Shown one piece after another: positions 19,909 through 29,068 of a stretch of 64,000 nucleotides of DNA (position 1 is its first letter; every line of letters starts with the position of its first letter). Source of the DNA: Lysobacter enzymogenes (GTDB taxonomy: Bacteria; Pseudomonadota; Gammaproteobacteria; Xanthomonadales; Xanthomonadaceae); assembly GCF_023617245.1 (NCBI RefSeq), contig NZ_CP067396.1, positions 4,987,001-5,051,000 of the forward strand, given 5' to 3'. The notes beneath the pieces are model-generated. The model had not been told where the DNA came from, did no database searches, and saw only the letters and a list, made by a program, of their open reading frames with translations. The translations under genes were made by a program, and so were the position numbers.

Positions 19909-21204
19909 TCACTGCCGCGGCGGCAACGCCGGCTGCAGCAGCGCCATCGTCCGCGCCAGCGCGCCGCGGCCGGTTTCCACCAGCGCGCGGCCGGCGGCGA
20001 CCATCTGCGCGCGCTCGGCCGGATCGGCCAGCAGGCGCTCGACCGCCGCTTCGACCTGCTCGGCGTCCTGGCCGATGCGCAGCGCGCCGGCGTCGTCCAG
20101 GCGCTGGGCGATCTCGACGAAGTTGTGCAGGTGCGGGCCGGTGACGATGGCGGTGCCGGTCGCGGCCGGTTCGAGCAGGTTGTGGCCGCCGATCGGCTGC
20201 AGGCTGCCGCCGACGAAGGCCACGTCGGCGCAGGCGTAGAAGCTCATCAGTTCACCGAGGGTGTCGATCACGAACACGTCGTCGCCCGGCTGCGGCCAGC
20301 GCGCGCGCGAGCGCGTGGACACCTGCCAGCCGGCGCTGCGCGCGTTCTCGGCCACCACCCGGAAACGCTCGGGATGGCGCGGCGCCCACAGCAGCAGCAG
20401 GCCCGGGAAACGCTCGCGCAGGTGCCGGTGCATCGCCACCGTCACCGCCTCTTCGTCCTCGTGGGTGCTGGCGGCGATCCACACCGGGCGCTCGCCGGTG
20501 TGGCGATGGCATTCCTGGGCGAAGTCTTCCAGCGCATCGGGCACGCTGACGTCGAACTTGAGGTTGCCGGTCTCCACCACCTGGCGCGGATCGGCGCCGA
20601 GTTCGACGAAGCGCTGGCCGTCGGCGTGCGATTGCGCCGCGACCGTGCGCACCGTGCGCAGCGCGCGGCTGACCAGCGGCGCCAGCACCCGGTAGCCGCG
20701 CAGCGAACGCTCCGACAGGCGCGCGTTGAGGATGTAGGCGGGAATGCCGCGGTCGCGGCAGCCGAACAGCAGGTTCGGCCACAGCTCGGTTTCCATGATC
20801 AGCGCCGCGCACGGCTGGTGATGCTTGAGGAAGCGGCCGACCGCGCCGGGCAGGTCGTAGGGCAGGTAGACGTGCTCGACCGAATCGCTCCAGGCCGCGC
20901 GCGCGCGGTCGGCGCCGGTCGGTGTGATCGTGGTCACCAGCAGGCGCAGGTCCGGGCGGCCGCGGCGCAGCGCGTTGACCAGCGGGATCGCGGCGTTGAC
21001 CTCGCCGACCGAAACCGCGTGCAGCCACAGGGTGCGGGTCTGGGCCGGCCCGCGGTAGACCGCGTAGCGCTCCAGCCAGCCGCGGAAATACGCCGGCTGG
21101 CGAAAGCCGCGCCAGATCAGGTGATAGACCGTGACCGGGGCCAACAGGTACAGGGCGACCGAATACAGGCCGCGCAACAGGCGCTCGATCAAATCCTTCC
21201 GCAT
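19909..21204 (-). CDS. waaA: 3-deoxy-D-manno-octulosonic acid (Kdo) transferase
   Basis: Inner-membrane glycosyltransferase (GT30) that attaches Kdo from CMP-Kdo to lipid IVA, the first step of LPS core assembly; 431 residues. It has an N-terminal membrane anchor (LYSVALYLLAPVTVYHLIW), the acceptor-domain segment HAVSVGEVNAA, the catalytic-region METELWPN, and the donor-side GGHNLLEP. The length and motif order match WaaA. It stands alone on the minus strand, followed by an acyltransferase and LPS genes on the other side. Confidence 0.95.
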   Translation of the reverse strand: MRKDLIERLLRGLYSVALYLLAPVTVYHLIWRGFRQPAYFRGWLERYAVYRGPAQTRTLWLHAVSVGEVNAAIPLVNALRRGRPDLRLLVTTITPTGADRARAAWSDSVEHVYLPYDLPGAVGRFLKHHQPCAALIMETELWPNLLFGCRDRGIPAYILNARLSERSLRGYRVLAPLVSRALRTVRTVAAQSHADGQRFVELGADPRQVVETGNLKFDVSVPDALEDFAQECHRHTGERPVWIAASTHEDEEAVTVAMHRHLRERFPGLLLLWAPRHPERFRVVAENARSAGWQVSTRSRARWPQPGDDVFVIDTLGELMSFYACADVAFVGGSLQPIGGHNLLEPAATGTAIVTGPHLHNFVEIAQRLDDAGALRIGQDAEQVEAAVERLLADPAERAQMVAAGRALVETGRGALARTMALLQPALPPRQ

Positions 21205-21800
21205 GGCGCCAAGGATAAAGGCTGCGGCGGCGGTTCGGGGTGGACGCGGTGTTCATGAAGCCGGTCCGGCGTTTGCGGCCGTCTGCCGTCGGCGCTGTTC
21301 GGGCTCCGTCGTTCCGGCTTCGTCGCTCCGGCGAAAACCGCGACCCGGCCGCTTTTGTGGGAGGGGCTTCAGCCCCGATGATCTCCGCTCGGATCGCCGC
21401 GTCGCTTCGGACACAAAAGCGTCGGGCCTGAAGGTCCTCCCACGAGAGCGGCGGTTCGCGATTCCCGTCGCGAGTCCGCCCTAGTTTTGCGTTCGCGGTG
21501 CGCTGCGGCTCAGGAGCTGCATCAACGGCAACGTCAAAATGGATTCCGGCTTTCGCCGGAACGACGGGGTCGGAGCGGCCCGACGGCACGGTGCAGGTCT
21601 GGACATGGACATGGACATGGACGTGGGAGCGGGCGGCGTGGCGATACGGCGACGCCAGACCATGGTCGCGGTGCCCATGCCACGATTTCGCCCGATCCCA
21701 CGTCGCCCCTTCATCGCCTGCCGCGCCACGGGCCACGCCTCGGCGCCGGACGATGCGTTGCGCTCACGGCATCGCCGCCCGCAGCGAATAAACTACCGCC
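21205..21800. repeat. Repeat-filled spacer: REP pair, CCGTCATTCC element and a 6-bp microsatellite
   Basis: A REP-like pair, GTGGGAGGGGCTTCAGCCCC (starting 21358) with an inverted CGGGCCTGAAGGTCCTCCCA (about 21424-21443), is followed by a copy of the TTCCGGCTTTCGCCGGAA family near 21543-21560. GGACAT is repeated in tandem about four times at 21600-21622. No gene is seen; the promoter of the following acyltransferase gene must lie near the right end. Confidence 0.75.
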
Positions 21801-22730
21801 ATGGCCGAACCCGCCCTGCCCCCCCGTCCTTCCCTGCTCTCACCACGGCTGTGGCCGATGTGGCTGGCGCTGGCCGCGATGTGCGCCGGCGCGCGCCTGC
21901 CGTGGGGCCTGCAGCGCCGGCTCGGCGCGCTGATCGGCGCGTTCGCGCTGCGCGCGGCCGGCACCCGCCGGCGCGCGGCGCAGGTCAACCTGAAGCTGTG
22001 CTTCCCCGAGAAGAGCGAAGCCGAGCGCGAGGTCCTGCTGCGCGAGAGTTTCCGCGACCTGGGCATCGGCTTCTTCGAATTCGCCCGCGCCTGGTGGGGC
22101 GGAGTCGAACCGATGCGGCGCACGGTGCGGATCGAAGGCCTGGAACTGCTCGACGAGGTCCGCGCCGCCGGCCGCGGCGTGCTGATGGTGTCCGGCCACT
22201 TCATGACCCTGGAGATGTGCGGCCGACTGATGTGCGACCGCCTGCCGCTGGCCGGCATGTACCGCAAGCACCGCAATCCGGTGATGGAATGGGCGGTCAA
22301 GCGCGGCCGCCTGCGCTACGCCGCGGCCATGTTCACCAACGAAGAGATCCGCCCGGCGATGCGCCACCTCAAGCAGGGCGGCTTCCTGTGGTACGCGCCG
22401 GACCAGGACATGCGCGGCAAGGACACCGTGTTCGCGCCGTTCTTCGGCGTGCCGGCGGCGACGATCACCGCCACCCACCAGTTCGCGCGCCTGGCCGGCT
22501 GCGCGGTGGTGCCGTTCTTCCATCGCCGCGAAGGCGCCGACTACATCCTGCGCGTCGGCGCGCCGCTGCCGGACTTCCCGTCCAGCGACGCCACCTCCGA
22601 CAGCGCGCGGGTCAACGCGCAGATCGAAGCGATGGTGCGGCAAGCGCCGAGCCAGTACCTGTGGATCCACAGGCGTTTCAAGCGGCGGCCGGCGGGGATG
22701 GTTTCGCCGTATAAGAAAACTGAGGAGTGA
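21801..22730 (+). CDS. Lipid A biosynthesis (LpxL/HtrB-type) acyltransferase
   Basis: LPLAT-superfamily enzyme, 309 residues, that transfers a secondary acyl chain to Kdo-lipid A. The catalytic HX4E box is H133-E138 (SGHFMTLE). Other family segments are NLKLCFPE near residue 63 and the APDQDM stretch. A short hydrophobic N-terminal segment fits membrane attachment. Whether it is the lauroyl (LpxL), myristoyl (LpxM) or palmitoleoyl enzyme cannot be told. It ends next to a 25-bp inverted repeat that separates it from the convergent ligase gene. Confidence 0.9.
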   Translation: MAEPALPPRPSLLSPRLWPMWLALAAMCAGARLPWGLQRRLGALIGAFALRAAGTRRRAAQVNLKLCFPEKSEAEREVLLRESFRDLGIGFFEFARAWWGGVEPMRRTVRIEGLELLDEVRAAGRGVLMVSGHFMTLEMCGRLMCDRLPLAGMYRKHRNPVMEWAVKRGRLRYAAAMFTNEEIRPAMRHLKQGGFLWYAPDQDMRGKDTVFAPFFGVPAATITATHQFARLAGCAVVPFFHRREGADYILRVGAPLPDFPSSDATSDSARVNAQIEAMVRQAPSQYLWIHRRFKRRPAGMVSPYKKTEE

Positions 22731-22734
22731 GCGT

Positions 22735-22797
22735 GGAGGAGTGAGGAGTGAGCGAGAGCGGCGACGCAAGCGGCTCTCGCTCACTCCTCACTCCTCC
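22735..22797. terminator. 25-bp perfect inverted repeat between convergent genes
   Basis: Arms 22735-22759 and 22773-22797 are exact reverse complements with a 13-nt loop. The unit is GGAGTGAGGAGTGAGC-like and related to the element at 8747-8836. It occupies nearly the whole gap between the acyltransferase and the ligase-like gene, so bidirectional termination is the likely role, although there is no T-tract. Confidence 0.75.
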
Positions 22798-22801
22798 GCG
22801 C

Positions 22802-24178
22802 TCACCCCTCGCTCCTGGGCTGGGCCAGCAGGCTGCCCGCATACAACGCCGCCAGCAGCAGCGTCAGTCCGCCCCAGAAGGTCGAATAGAACGCCAGGTG
22901 GGTGTTGAGCGGGAACACCGTCACCGCCAGAGCCACCATCGCCGGGCGCGCGCGTTCGCGCGCCTGCGCGTCGGCGAAGGCCCAGGCGCGCCAGGCCAGC
23001 GCGGCGCCGGCCAGCCACAGCAGCAGGCCGAACGCGCCGGTTTCGCTGAGCACTTCCAGCAGCAGTTGGTGCGCGTGCAGGGCCGGGCCGTCGCCCCAGG
23101 ACGTGGTCACGCCGGGCATCGGGTCGCAGCCCGGGAAGGCTTCGCGGAAACCGCGCGCGCCGACGCCGTTGAGCGGATGCGCGGCGATCATGCAGCCGGC
23201 CGCGCGCCAGATCCGCGCGCGCCCCGACAGCGCGTCGTCGAGGCCGGCCACGTCGGCGCTGACGATGTGCGCGGTGCGCACCAGCCGCTCGTGCACCTGG
23301 CTGGAGCTGCGGTCCAGCACCACCAGCGCGAGCAGGCCGCAGGCGAACAACGCCAGCAGCTTCTTCCAGCCCAGCAGGCGCCAGCCGCTGAGCAGCAGCA
23401 CCAGGGCGAAGGTGATCCACGAGGCGCGCGAGCCGGCCAGCACCACCACGATGCCGGTCAGCGCGGTCGCGGTCAGCCAGCCGGCGAGGCCGAAGCGGCG
23501 GCCGGCGGCGTAAAGCAGGAACGGCGAGAAGCTGGCGATGACCTGGCCGAGCTTGAGGTTGCACGGGCCGAGCACGCCGCCGAGGCGGTCGACCACGGCC
23601 AGTTCGCTCGCGGTGCACATGCCGTGCCCGCTGATCGCCTGCTTGGCCGCGTCGATGGCGCGGAACAGAGGGCTTTCGATCCCGCCGGACAGCGCCTGCA
23701 ACAGCGCATCGGCGATCCACAGCGCGAGGATCGCGGCCAATCCGCCGAAGGTGATGTTGCGCCCGCGCCGCGACGCCACCGCCGCGGCGACCAGCCACAG
23801 GAACGGCAGATAGCGCAGGTCCACCGCGGCCTCGCGCAGCGCGCGCGCCGGGTCGACCGCGTCGATCGCCGACACCAGTTCGGGCAGCCAGTACGCCGCG
23901 AACAAGGCGCTGGTCAGCGCCCAGGCGGCGTCGCTGAGCAGGCGCGGGCCGGTGCGCATGCGGCCCAGCGTCAGCTTCACCAGCATGGTCACCGCGCCCA
24001 GGCTCAGCACCGTCTCGGCGAAGCCCGGCGCGAACAGCAAGGCGACATAGGCCAGCACCCAGGCCGGCGCCCAACGCCAGCCGACGATCTCCTGCGGCGG
24101 CGGCGCGCGCATCGCGCCGGCCGCGTCCGCGGCGAACGACGCGGGCGCGCCCGGCGACGGCGCGGCCGGCTCAGGCAT
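22802..24178 (-). CDS. O-antigen ligase (WaaL)-like membrane protein
   Basis: Polytopic inner-membrane protein of about 458 residues with roughly a dozen hydrophobic segments and a large loop near the C-terminal third that contains SGRARIW and HAHQLLLEVLSETGAFG; this pattern (RxxxW then H-(N/A)xxL...E.G..G) is the Wzy_C/O-antigen-ligase signature. It would join O-chains or other glycans to lipid A-core. ATG 24178 overlaps the upstream glycosyltransferase stop as ATGCCTGA; an in-frame ATG at 24193 is an alternative start. Polymerase (Wzy) activity is another possibility. Confidence 0.82.
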   Translation of the reverse strand: MPEPAAPSPGAPASFAADAAGAMRAPPPQEIVGWRWAPAWVLAYVALLFAPGFAETVLSLGAVTMLVKLTLGRMRTGPRLLSDAAWALTSALFAAYWLPELVSAIDAVDPARALREAAVDLRYLPFLWLVAAAVASRRGRNITFGGLAAILALWIADALLQALSGGIESPLFRAIDAAKQAISGHGMCTASELAVVDRLGGVLGPCNLKLGQVIASFSPFLLYAAGRRFGLAGWLTATALTGIVVVLAGSRASWITFALVLLLSGWRLLGWKKLLALFACGLLALVVLDRSSSQVHERLVRTAHIVSADVAGLDDALSGRARIWRAAGCMIAAHPLNGVGARGFREAFPGCDPMPGVTTSWGDGPALHAHQLLLEVLSETGAFGLLLWLAGAALAWRAWAFADAQARERARPAMVALAVTVFPLNTHLAFYSTFWGGLTLLLAALYAGSLLAQPRSEG

Positions 24179-25310
24179 CGACGAGTTCGGCATAGACGGC
24201 AAGCGTGGCCTCCTGCATGGCGCGCAGGGAAAACGCCATCGTATCCACTGGCGCGGGCGCATGCGTTAGCAATTCGCAAGCGCCGCGCTTGAGCGCGAGC
24301 GGATCGAACGCCGCGACCGCGCCGCGCGGCTGCAGGCGCGCCAGCAGTTCGCCGACGCCGCCGTGGTTCCAGCCCAGCACCGGCCGGCCGCAGGCCAGCG
24401 CCTCGACCACGGTGCGGCCGAACGCCTCGGGCTTGCGCGAGAGTTGCAGCACCAGGTCGCTGGCGGCGTAGGCGCGCGCGATCGCGTCGGTCGGCGCGGT
24501 GAAGGCGACCGCGTCGGCGATGCCCAGGCCTTGCGCGAACCGCTGCATTTCCTCGATGTAGTCCTCGCGCCCGGGCTCGCGCGCGCCCGGCAGCCACAGC
24601 CGCGCATCGATGCCGTCGGCGCGCACGTCGGCCAACAGTTGCAGGCCGTCGGCATGGCCTTTCAAACGGGTGCCGCGGCCCGGCAGCAACAGCAGCGGGC
24701 CGTCGCCGGCAAGCTGCGGATGCTGCGCCGCGGCCCAGGCGCGCGCGTCGCGGTCGGGCCACGGCGCGCGCGGGAACGCGGCCGGGTCGATCCCGCGCGG
24801 CACCACCCGCAGCGTGGCCGGATCGGTGTCGGGATAGTGTTGGAGCACGTAGTCGCGGACGGTGTCGGACACGCAGATCACGCGTTCGCCGCGGGTCATC
24901 ACCTGGCTGTAGCGCGACGGCGAGTTGAGCCCGTGCACCGTGGTCACCAGCGCCGGCCGCGCGCCGTCGGGCAGGCCGCGCCAGGCCAGCAGGCCGACCC
25001 AGGCCGGCAGCCGCGAGCGCAGGTGCAGCAGGTCCACGCCCAGCTCGGTCATCAGCCGGCGCAGCTTGAAGGCATGCAGCAAGGTCGACGGCGACTTGCG
25101 TCCGATCGGCAGCTCGATGTGCTCGGCGCCGAGTTGCAGCAACCGCGGCACCAGCCGGCCGCCGGCGGAGACCACGATCGCGCGATGGCCGGCGCGCACC
25201 AGCGCGTCGGCGATTTCCAGGGTGGAACGTTCGACGCCGCCGGATTCCAGCGCCGGCAGCAACTGCATCGCCGTCAGCCGGCGCATGGGAGTCGGCTGCG
25301 GCGAAGTCAT
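24171..25310 (-). CDS. GT4-family glycosyltransferase
   Basis: GT-B glycosyltransferase of 379 residues. The N-terminal acceptor half contains LESGGVERSTLEIADALVRAGH, the C-terminal donor half has PEAFGRTVVEALACGRPVLG, the EX7E nucleotide-sugar signature of the Glycos_transf_1 family. Its start is 10 bp from the stop of the zf-CHCC gene and its end overlaps the ligase-like gene, so the three form an operon. A role in LPS core or other cell-surface glycan synthesis is probable; sugar specificity is unknown. Confidence 0.88.
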   Translation of the reverse strand: MTSPQPTPMRRLTAMQLLPALESGGVERSTLEIADALVRAGHRAIVVSAGGRLVPRLLQLGAEHIELPIGRKSPSTLLHAFKLRRLMTELGVDLLHLRSRLPAWVGLLAWRGLPDGARPALVTTVHGLNSPSRYSQVMTRGERVICVSDTVRDYVLQHYPDTDPATLRVVPRGIDPAAFPRAPWPDRDARAWAAAQHPQLAGDGPLLLLPGRGTRLKGHADGLQLLADVRADGIDARLWLPGAREPGREDYIEEMQRFAQGLGIADAVAFTAPTDAIARAYAASDLVLQLSRKPEAFGRTVVEALACGRPVLGWNHGGVGELLARLQPRGAVAAFDPLALKRGACELLTHAPAPVDTMAFSLRAMQEATLAVYAELVDA

Positions 25311-25320
25311 GGCGGCGAGG

Positions 25321-25521
25321 TCAGTCGACCAGGGTGTAGTGCGCGCCGCAGTACGGGCACTGGCACTCGCGCTCGGCCTCGATCGGCAGGTACACGCGCG
25401 GATGCGAGTTCCACAGCGCCATCGACGGCAGCGGGCAGCTCAGCGGCAGGTCGGCGCGGGTCACGGTGTAGCGCTGATCGGCGTTGGCCTGGGTGGGGTG
25501 GGCGTTGGCTGCGGTGGTCAT
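25321..25521 (-). CDS. zf-CHCC zinc-finger domain protein
   Basis: A 66-residue protein with one Zn ribbon. The Cys-His-Cys-Cys ligands are C29 in SCPLPSMALWNSHP, the following His, and CQCPYC near the C-terminus, in the spacing of the COG4391/zf-CHCC family that includes the mitochondrial complex I subunit NDUFS6. It is encoded 10 bp upstream of the glycosyltransferase gene. The bacterial function is not established. Confidence 0.85.
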   Translation of the reverse strand: MTTAANAHPTQANADQRYTVTRADLPLSCPLPSMALWNSHPRVYLPIEAERECQCPYCGAHYTLVD

Positions 25522-25814
25522 GGGGCACGACGGGTGGCGACGCGGGCAGGCATTTTAGCAGCGTGGGCGCGGCGGCGCGTGTACGCGGCCGCGCCAGCGG
25601 CGGCGAGGCCGCGGCGGCGCGGGGTTGGCGCCAGACGCGGACAAGCGCTGCGGTCGCGTCGGGCCGCGCTGGACCGGAGGTTGACCGCCGCGCGGCGCCA
25701 TCTCGGGCCGCATCGAACCGTTTCGGACTGCATCGAGCCGTCTCGGGCCATCTCGGGCCGTTGCGCGCCGTTGCGCGCCGGACGCTGCGACGGCAACCCC
25801 GGCGAGGCTCGCGA
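25522..25814. other. Gene-free spacer with short CTCGGGCC direct repeats
   Basis: The stretch near 25700-25790 repeats TCTCGGGCC, GCATCGA(A/G)CCG and GTTGCGCGCC two or three times each. No gene is supportable on either strand. It may include the promoter for the operon starting at 25521. Confidence 0.5.
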
Positions 25815-26558
25815 TCAGCCCGACGGCGGCAGCTCCAGCAGCAGCGCCTGCGCGCCGCGCTCGCCGGCGGTCAGCGCCAGTTCGCCGGTTTCGGCGACCA
25901 GGCCGAGCGCATCGCCGGCGGCCAGCGCGCGGCCGTCGGCGCGGACCTCGCCGGCCACGATCTGCAGCCAGTACGCGCGACCGGCGTCGAGCGCGCGGCG
26001 CAGGTCCGCGCCGGCCGCGAGCGCGGCGGTGAACAGCCGCAGGTCCTGCCGCACCGGCACTCCGCCTTCGCCGCCGTCGCGCGACGCGCGCAGGGCCCAG
26101 CCGCGCGCGTCCGCGGCCGGCGCCGTCGACAGCGCGTACGCGGGCCGGGCGTTGAGCCGGTCGGGCTGGATCCAGATCTGCAGGAACCGCAGCGGCGCGT
26201 CGGCCGCGGCGTTGAACGCGCGATGGCGCATGCCGTGGCCGGCGCCGAGCCACTGCAGCTCGCCGGCGCGCACCACGCCTGTGACGATGTCGCCCTCGGC
26301 GGCCTCGCCGAACTCAGAACCGGCCGCGCCTTCGAAGCCCATCGCGCCTTCCAGCACGTAGCTGAAGACGTCCATGTTGGCGTGGCGATGCACGGCCAGG
26401 CCCGCGCCGGGCTCGGCGCGGACTTCGCGCAGCACGCGCAACGCGCCGAACCCCATCCACGCCGGGTCGTAGTAAGCGCCCGAGGAGAACGTGTGCAGGC
26501 TGTCGCTGCCGTCGGCCGGGACGCGGCCGCGCTCGCGGGAAAGGCGTTGGATGATCAT
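25815..26558 (-). CDS. Pirin family bicupin
   Basis: Bicupin of 247 residues. The metal site in the first cupin is visible as VHRHANMDVFSYVLEG, with a further GHGMRH, and the second cupin lacks a comparable cluster, as in bacterial pirins such as YhhW (quercetinase-like). Functions reported for the family include flavonol dioxygenase activity and redox sensing; the substrate here is unknown. It is transcribed towards the zf-CHCC gene with a 293-bp gap. Confidence 0.9.
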   Translation of the reverse strand: MIIQRLSRERGRVPADGSDSLHTFSSGAYYDPAWMGFGALRVLREVRAEPGAGLAVHRHANMDVFSYVLEGAMGFEGAAGSEFGEAAEGDIVTGVVRAGELQWLGAGHGMRHRAFNAAADAPLRFLQIWIQPDRLNARPAYALSTAPAADARGWALRASRDGGEGGVPVRQDLRLFTAALAAGADLRRALDAGRAYWLQIVAGEVRADGRALAAGDALGLVAETGELALTAGERGAQALLLELPPSG

Positions 26559-26653
26559 CGCGGCATTTTAGCGCGCAACGCGGCGTGCTTCGGGCCGTAA
26601 AAACGCGAACGGCGCCGCCCGCGGGCGACGCCGTTCGCTGGCGCGACGGCCGC

Positions 26654-27232
26654 TTACTTCTTCGGCACGATCGCTTCGGTGGTGATGCGGATCTTGACCT
26701 CGTCGCTGACGTTGGGCACGTACTTGCCGATGCCGAACTCGCTGCGCTTGAGCGTGGTGGTGGCGTCGAAGCCGGCCGCCGCGCGCTTGGCCATCGGCTG
26801 CTCGCCGATCTTGTTGATGTTCACGTCCAGCACCGCCGGCTTGGTCACGCCGTGCACGGTCAGGTCGCCGGTGACCTTGAGCTTGTTGGCGCCGGCGGCT
26901 TCGACCTTGGTGCTCTTGAAGGTGATGTTCGGGTACTTGGCGGCGTCGAAGAAATCGGCGCTCTTGAGGTGTTCGTCGAAATCGCCGACGTGCGAGGCCA
27001 GGCCGTCGAGCGGGATGGTCACCTGCACCGAGGACGCCGCGGGCTTGGCCTGGTCGTAGGTGATGGTGCCGTCGACCTTGCCGAAGTGGGCGATCGGGTT
27101 GGAGAAGCCGAAGTGGCTCCAGCTGGCGATCACGTCGGTGTGGTTGGGGTCGATCTTGTAGGTCACCGGGGCGGCGGTGGCGGCGCCGGCGAAAGCCAGG
27201 CCCAGGGCGGCGGCGAGCAGGATGCGCTTCAT
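26654..27232 (-). CDS. YceI family periplasmic lipid-binding protein
   Basis: Secreted lipocalin-like protein, 192 residues, with a clear signal peptide (MKRILLAAALGLAFAGAATA) and the mature start APVTYKIDPNHTDVIASWSHFGFSN. Family marks are FGKVDGTI and LTVHGVTKPAVLDV. Members bind polyisoprenoids or related amphiphiles. The start at 27232 is fixed by the signal peptide; the frame continues open upstream but without coding character. A single-gene unit. Confidence 0.93.
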   Translation of the reverse strand: MKRILLAAALGLAFAGAATAAPVTYKIDPNHTDVIASWSHFGFSNPIAHFGKVDGTITYDQAKPAASSVQVTIPLDGLASHVGDFDEHLKSADFFDAAKYPNITFKSTKVEAAGANKLKVTGDLTVHGVTKPAVLDVNINKIGEQPMAKRAAAGFDATTTLKRSEFGIGKYVPNVSDEVKIRITTEAIVPKK

Positions 27233-27366
27233 TGGAGAACTCCTCGGAATGTCGTCGGGTGGACGCTGGTCGTTGTAGGTGTCGCGGTGTTGCGGGGGAA
27301 CCACTATCGCCCGGCCCGCGCCGCGCCAGGGCGGCGGCGACGCGGAACCGTGCCGGCGCGCACGCA

Positions 27367-27954
27367 TCACTCGATGCGCGCGGCCTCGTCGAACGGCAGC
27401 CGCGGCGAGCGCGGGAACAGCTTGTCGTGGTCGCCGTGGCCGAGGTTGATCAGGAAGTTGGACTTGATCTTGGTGCCGGCGAAGAAGGCCTCGTCGACCT
27501 TGGCGTTGTCGAAGCCCGACATCGCGCCGGTGTCCAGGCCCAGCGAGCGCGCGGCCAGGATCAGGTAGGCGCCCTGCAGGCTGCCGTTGCGGAACGCAGT
27601 GACGTTGATCGCCGCGTCGTTGCCGGCGAACCAGCTGCGCGCGTCGTCGTGCGGGAACAGGTACGGCAGCTTTTCGTAGAACTCCAGGTCGTGGGCGACG
27701 ATCACGGTGACCGGCGCGGCCATGGTCTTGGCCAGGTTGCCTTCCGACAGGGCCGGGCGCAGCTTTTCCTTGGCCTGCGGGGACTTCACGAACACGAACC
27801 GCGCCGGCGAGCCGTTGGCGCTGGTCGGGCCCCACTTGGTCAGATCGTAGAGCTGGCGCAGCGTCTCGTCGCTGATCTCGCCGCCGAGCACGTTGTGGGT
27901 GCGGGCGCTGCGGAACAGCTGATCGAGGGCGTCGTCGGGAAGGGCCTTGGACAT
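27367..27954 (-). CDS. Malonic-semialdehyde reductase RutE-type nitroreductase
   Basis: FMN-dependent nitroreductase-fold protein of about 195 residues. The N-terminal LFRSARTHN and TKWGPTSANGSPARFVFV segments and the terminal KLFPRSPRLPFDEAA match the HadB/RutE group, which reduces malonic semialdehyde in pyrimidine catabolism. No other rut genes are present here, so the physiological substrate is uncertain. ATG 27954 was preferred to 27987 because GGAG lies 10 bases upstream. Confidence 0.88.
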   Translation of the reverse strand: MSKALPDDALDQLFRSARTHNVLGGEISDETLRQLYDLTKWGPTSANGSPARFVFVKSPQAKEKLRPALSEGNLAKTMAAPVTVIVAHDLEFYEKLPYLFPHDDARSWFAGNDAAINVTAFRNGSLQGAYLILAARSLGLDTGAMSGFDNAKVDEAFFAGTKIKSNFLINLGHGDHDKLFPRSPRLPFDEAARIE

Positions 27955-28062
27955 CGTCTTCTCCATGGGGCTGCCAAGCTGGGGCAAGTGATCGGGAGAC
28001 GGAAGTGTAGAGTCTCGACCCGGCCGCTAAATCGACACTCCCGGAACGGATTACCCGCATCT

Positions 28063-29043
28063 GTGCAACGAAACGGCATTTCGGCGAAGAATGACGCCAC
28101 TACTGCAACCTGGCTGTTGACCGACGGCCTCGCCGGCAACCAACGCCAGGCCTCCGCCCTGGCCCTGGCCCTGGGGCGCCCGGCCCGGCCCTGGGTGCTG
28201 CAACCGCGGGCGCCGTGGCGCTGGGCCTCGCCGCGGCGGCTGCCGGGCGCCGATCGCGCCTTCGGCGAAGACTTCGCCCAGGCCTTGCGGGGCGAGCGCC
28301 CGGAACTCGTCATCGGCTGCGGCCGCCAGGCCGCGCTGGCGACCCGGCTGATGCGCGACACCGGCGCGCGCGCGGTGCAGATCCTCGACCCGCGCATCCC
28401 GCCCAATCACTGGGACCTGGTGATCGCGCCCGAGCACGACGGCCTGCGCGGCCCCAACGTGATCACCCTACTCGGCAGCCTCAATCCGGTCGACGACCTG
28501 TGGCTGGCCGGCGCGCGCAAGACCTTCCCCGCCTTCGGCCAACTGCCCGGCCCGCGCACCGCGCTGCTGCTGGGCGGCTCCAGCGCCCACGCCCGCTTCG
28601 ACCGCGCCGCCTTCGACGCGCTGGCCTCGCGCCTGCAGGCCCAGCTCGAACGCGAGGGCGGCAGCCTGCTGGCGACGACCTCGCGGCGCACCCCGGCGGA
28701 GATCCGCGCGCGCCTGCGCGAACGGCTGGCGTCGCTGCCGCAGGTGTCGTGGTACGAACCCGGCGAAGGCGCCAACCCCTACCCCGGCCTGCTCGGCTGG
28801 GCCGACCGCATCGTCTGCACCGCCGACTCGGTCAACATGCTGTCCGAGGCCGCGGCCACGCGCGTGCCGTTGTTCGTGTTCGGCATCGACCGGGTCGAAG
28901 GGCGGCCGCGGCGCTTCGTCGACAGCCTGATCGGCCTGCGCCGCGCGCATGCGTTCGATCCGCACTTGCGGCCGTTTCCGGTGGAGCCGCTGCGCGAGAC
29001 GGCGCGGGTGGCGGCGATGGTGGCGGCGCGGCTGGGCGTGTGA
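28063..29043 (+). CDS. ELM1-like protein (GT-B fold, COG3660-type)
   Basis: A 326-residue protein of the family named after the plant mitochondrial-fission factor ELM1. The segments LLTDGLAGNQRQA at the N-terminus, LLGGSSAHARF in the middle and DSVNMLSEAAATRVPLFVF near the C-terminus are recognisable family blocks and resemble a GT-B glycosyltransferase donor domain. The bacterial role is not known; a link to envelope glycans is possible. The start is inferred as GTG at 28063 because no ATG precedes the conserved region; this is uncertain. It is divergent from the nitroreductase gene. Confidence 0.75.
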   Translation: MQRNGISAKNDATTATWLLTDGLAGNQRQASALALALGRPARPWVLQPRAPWRWASPRRLPGADRAFGEDFAQALRGERPELVIGCGRQAALATRLMRDTGARAVQILDPRIPPNHWDLVIAPEHDGLRGPNVITLLGSLNPVDDLWLAGARKTFPAFGQLPGPRTALLLGGSSAHARFDRAAFDALASRLQAQLEREGGSLLATTSRRTPAEIRARLRERLASLPQVSWYEPGEGANPYPGLLGWADRIVCTADSVNMLSEAAATRVPLFVFGIDRVEGRPRRFVDSLIGLRRAHAFDPHLRPFPVEPLRETARVAAMVAARLGV

Positions 29044-29068
29044 TCGCGAGCGGCGCGGTGGCCTGAGA

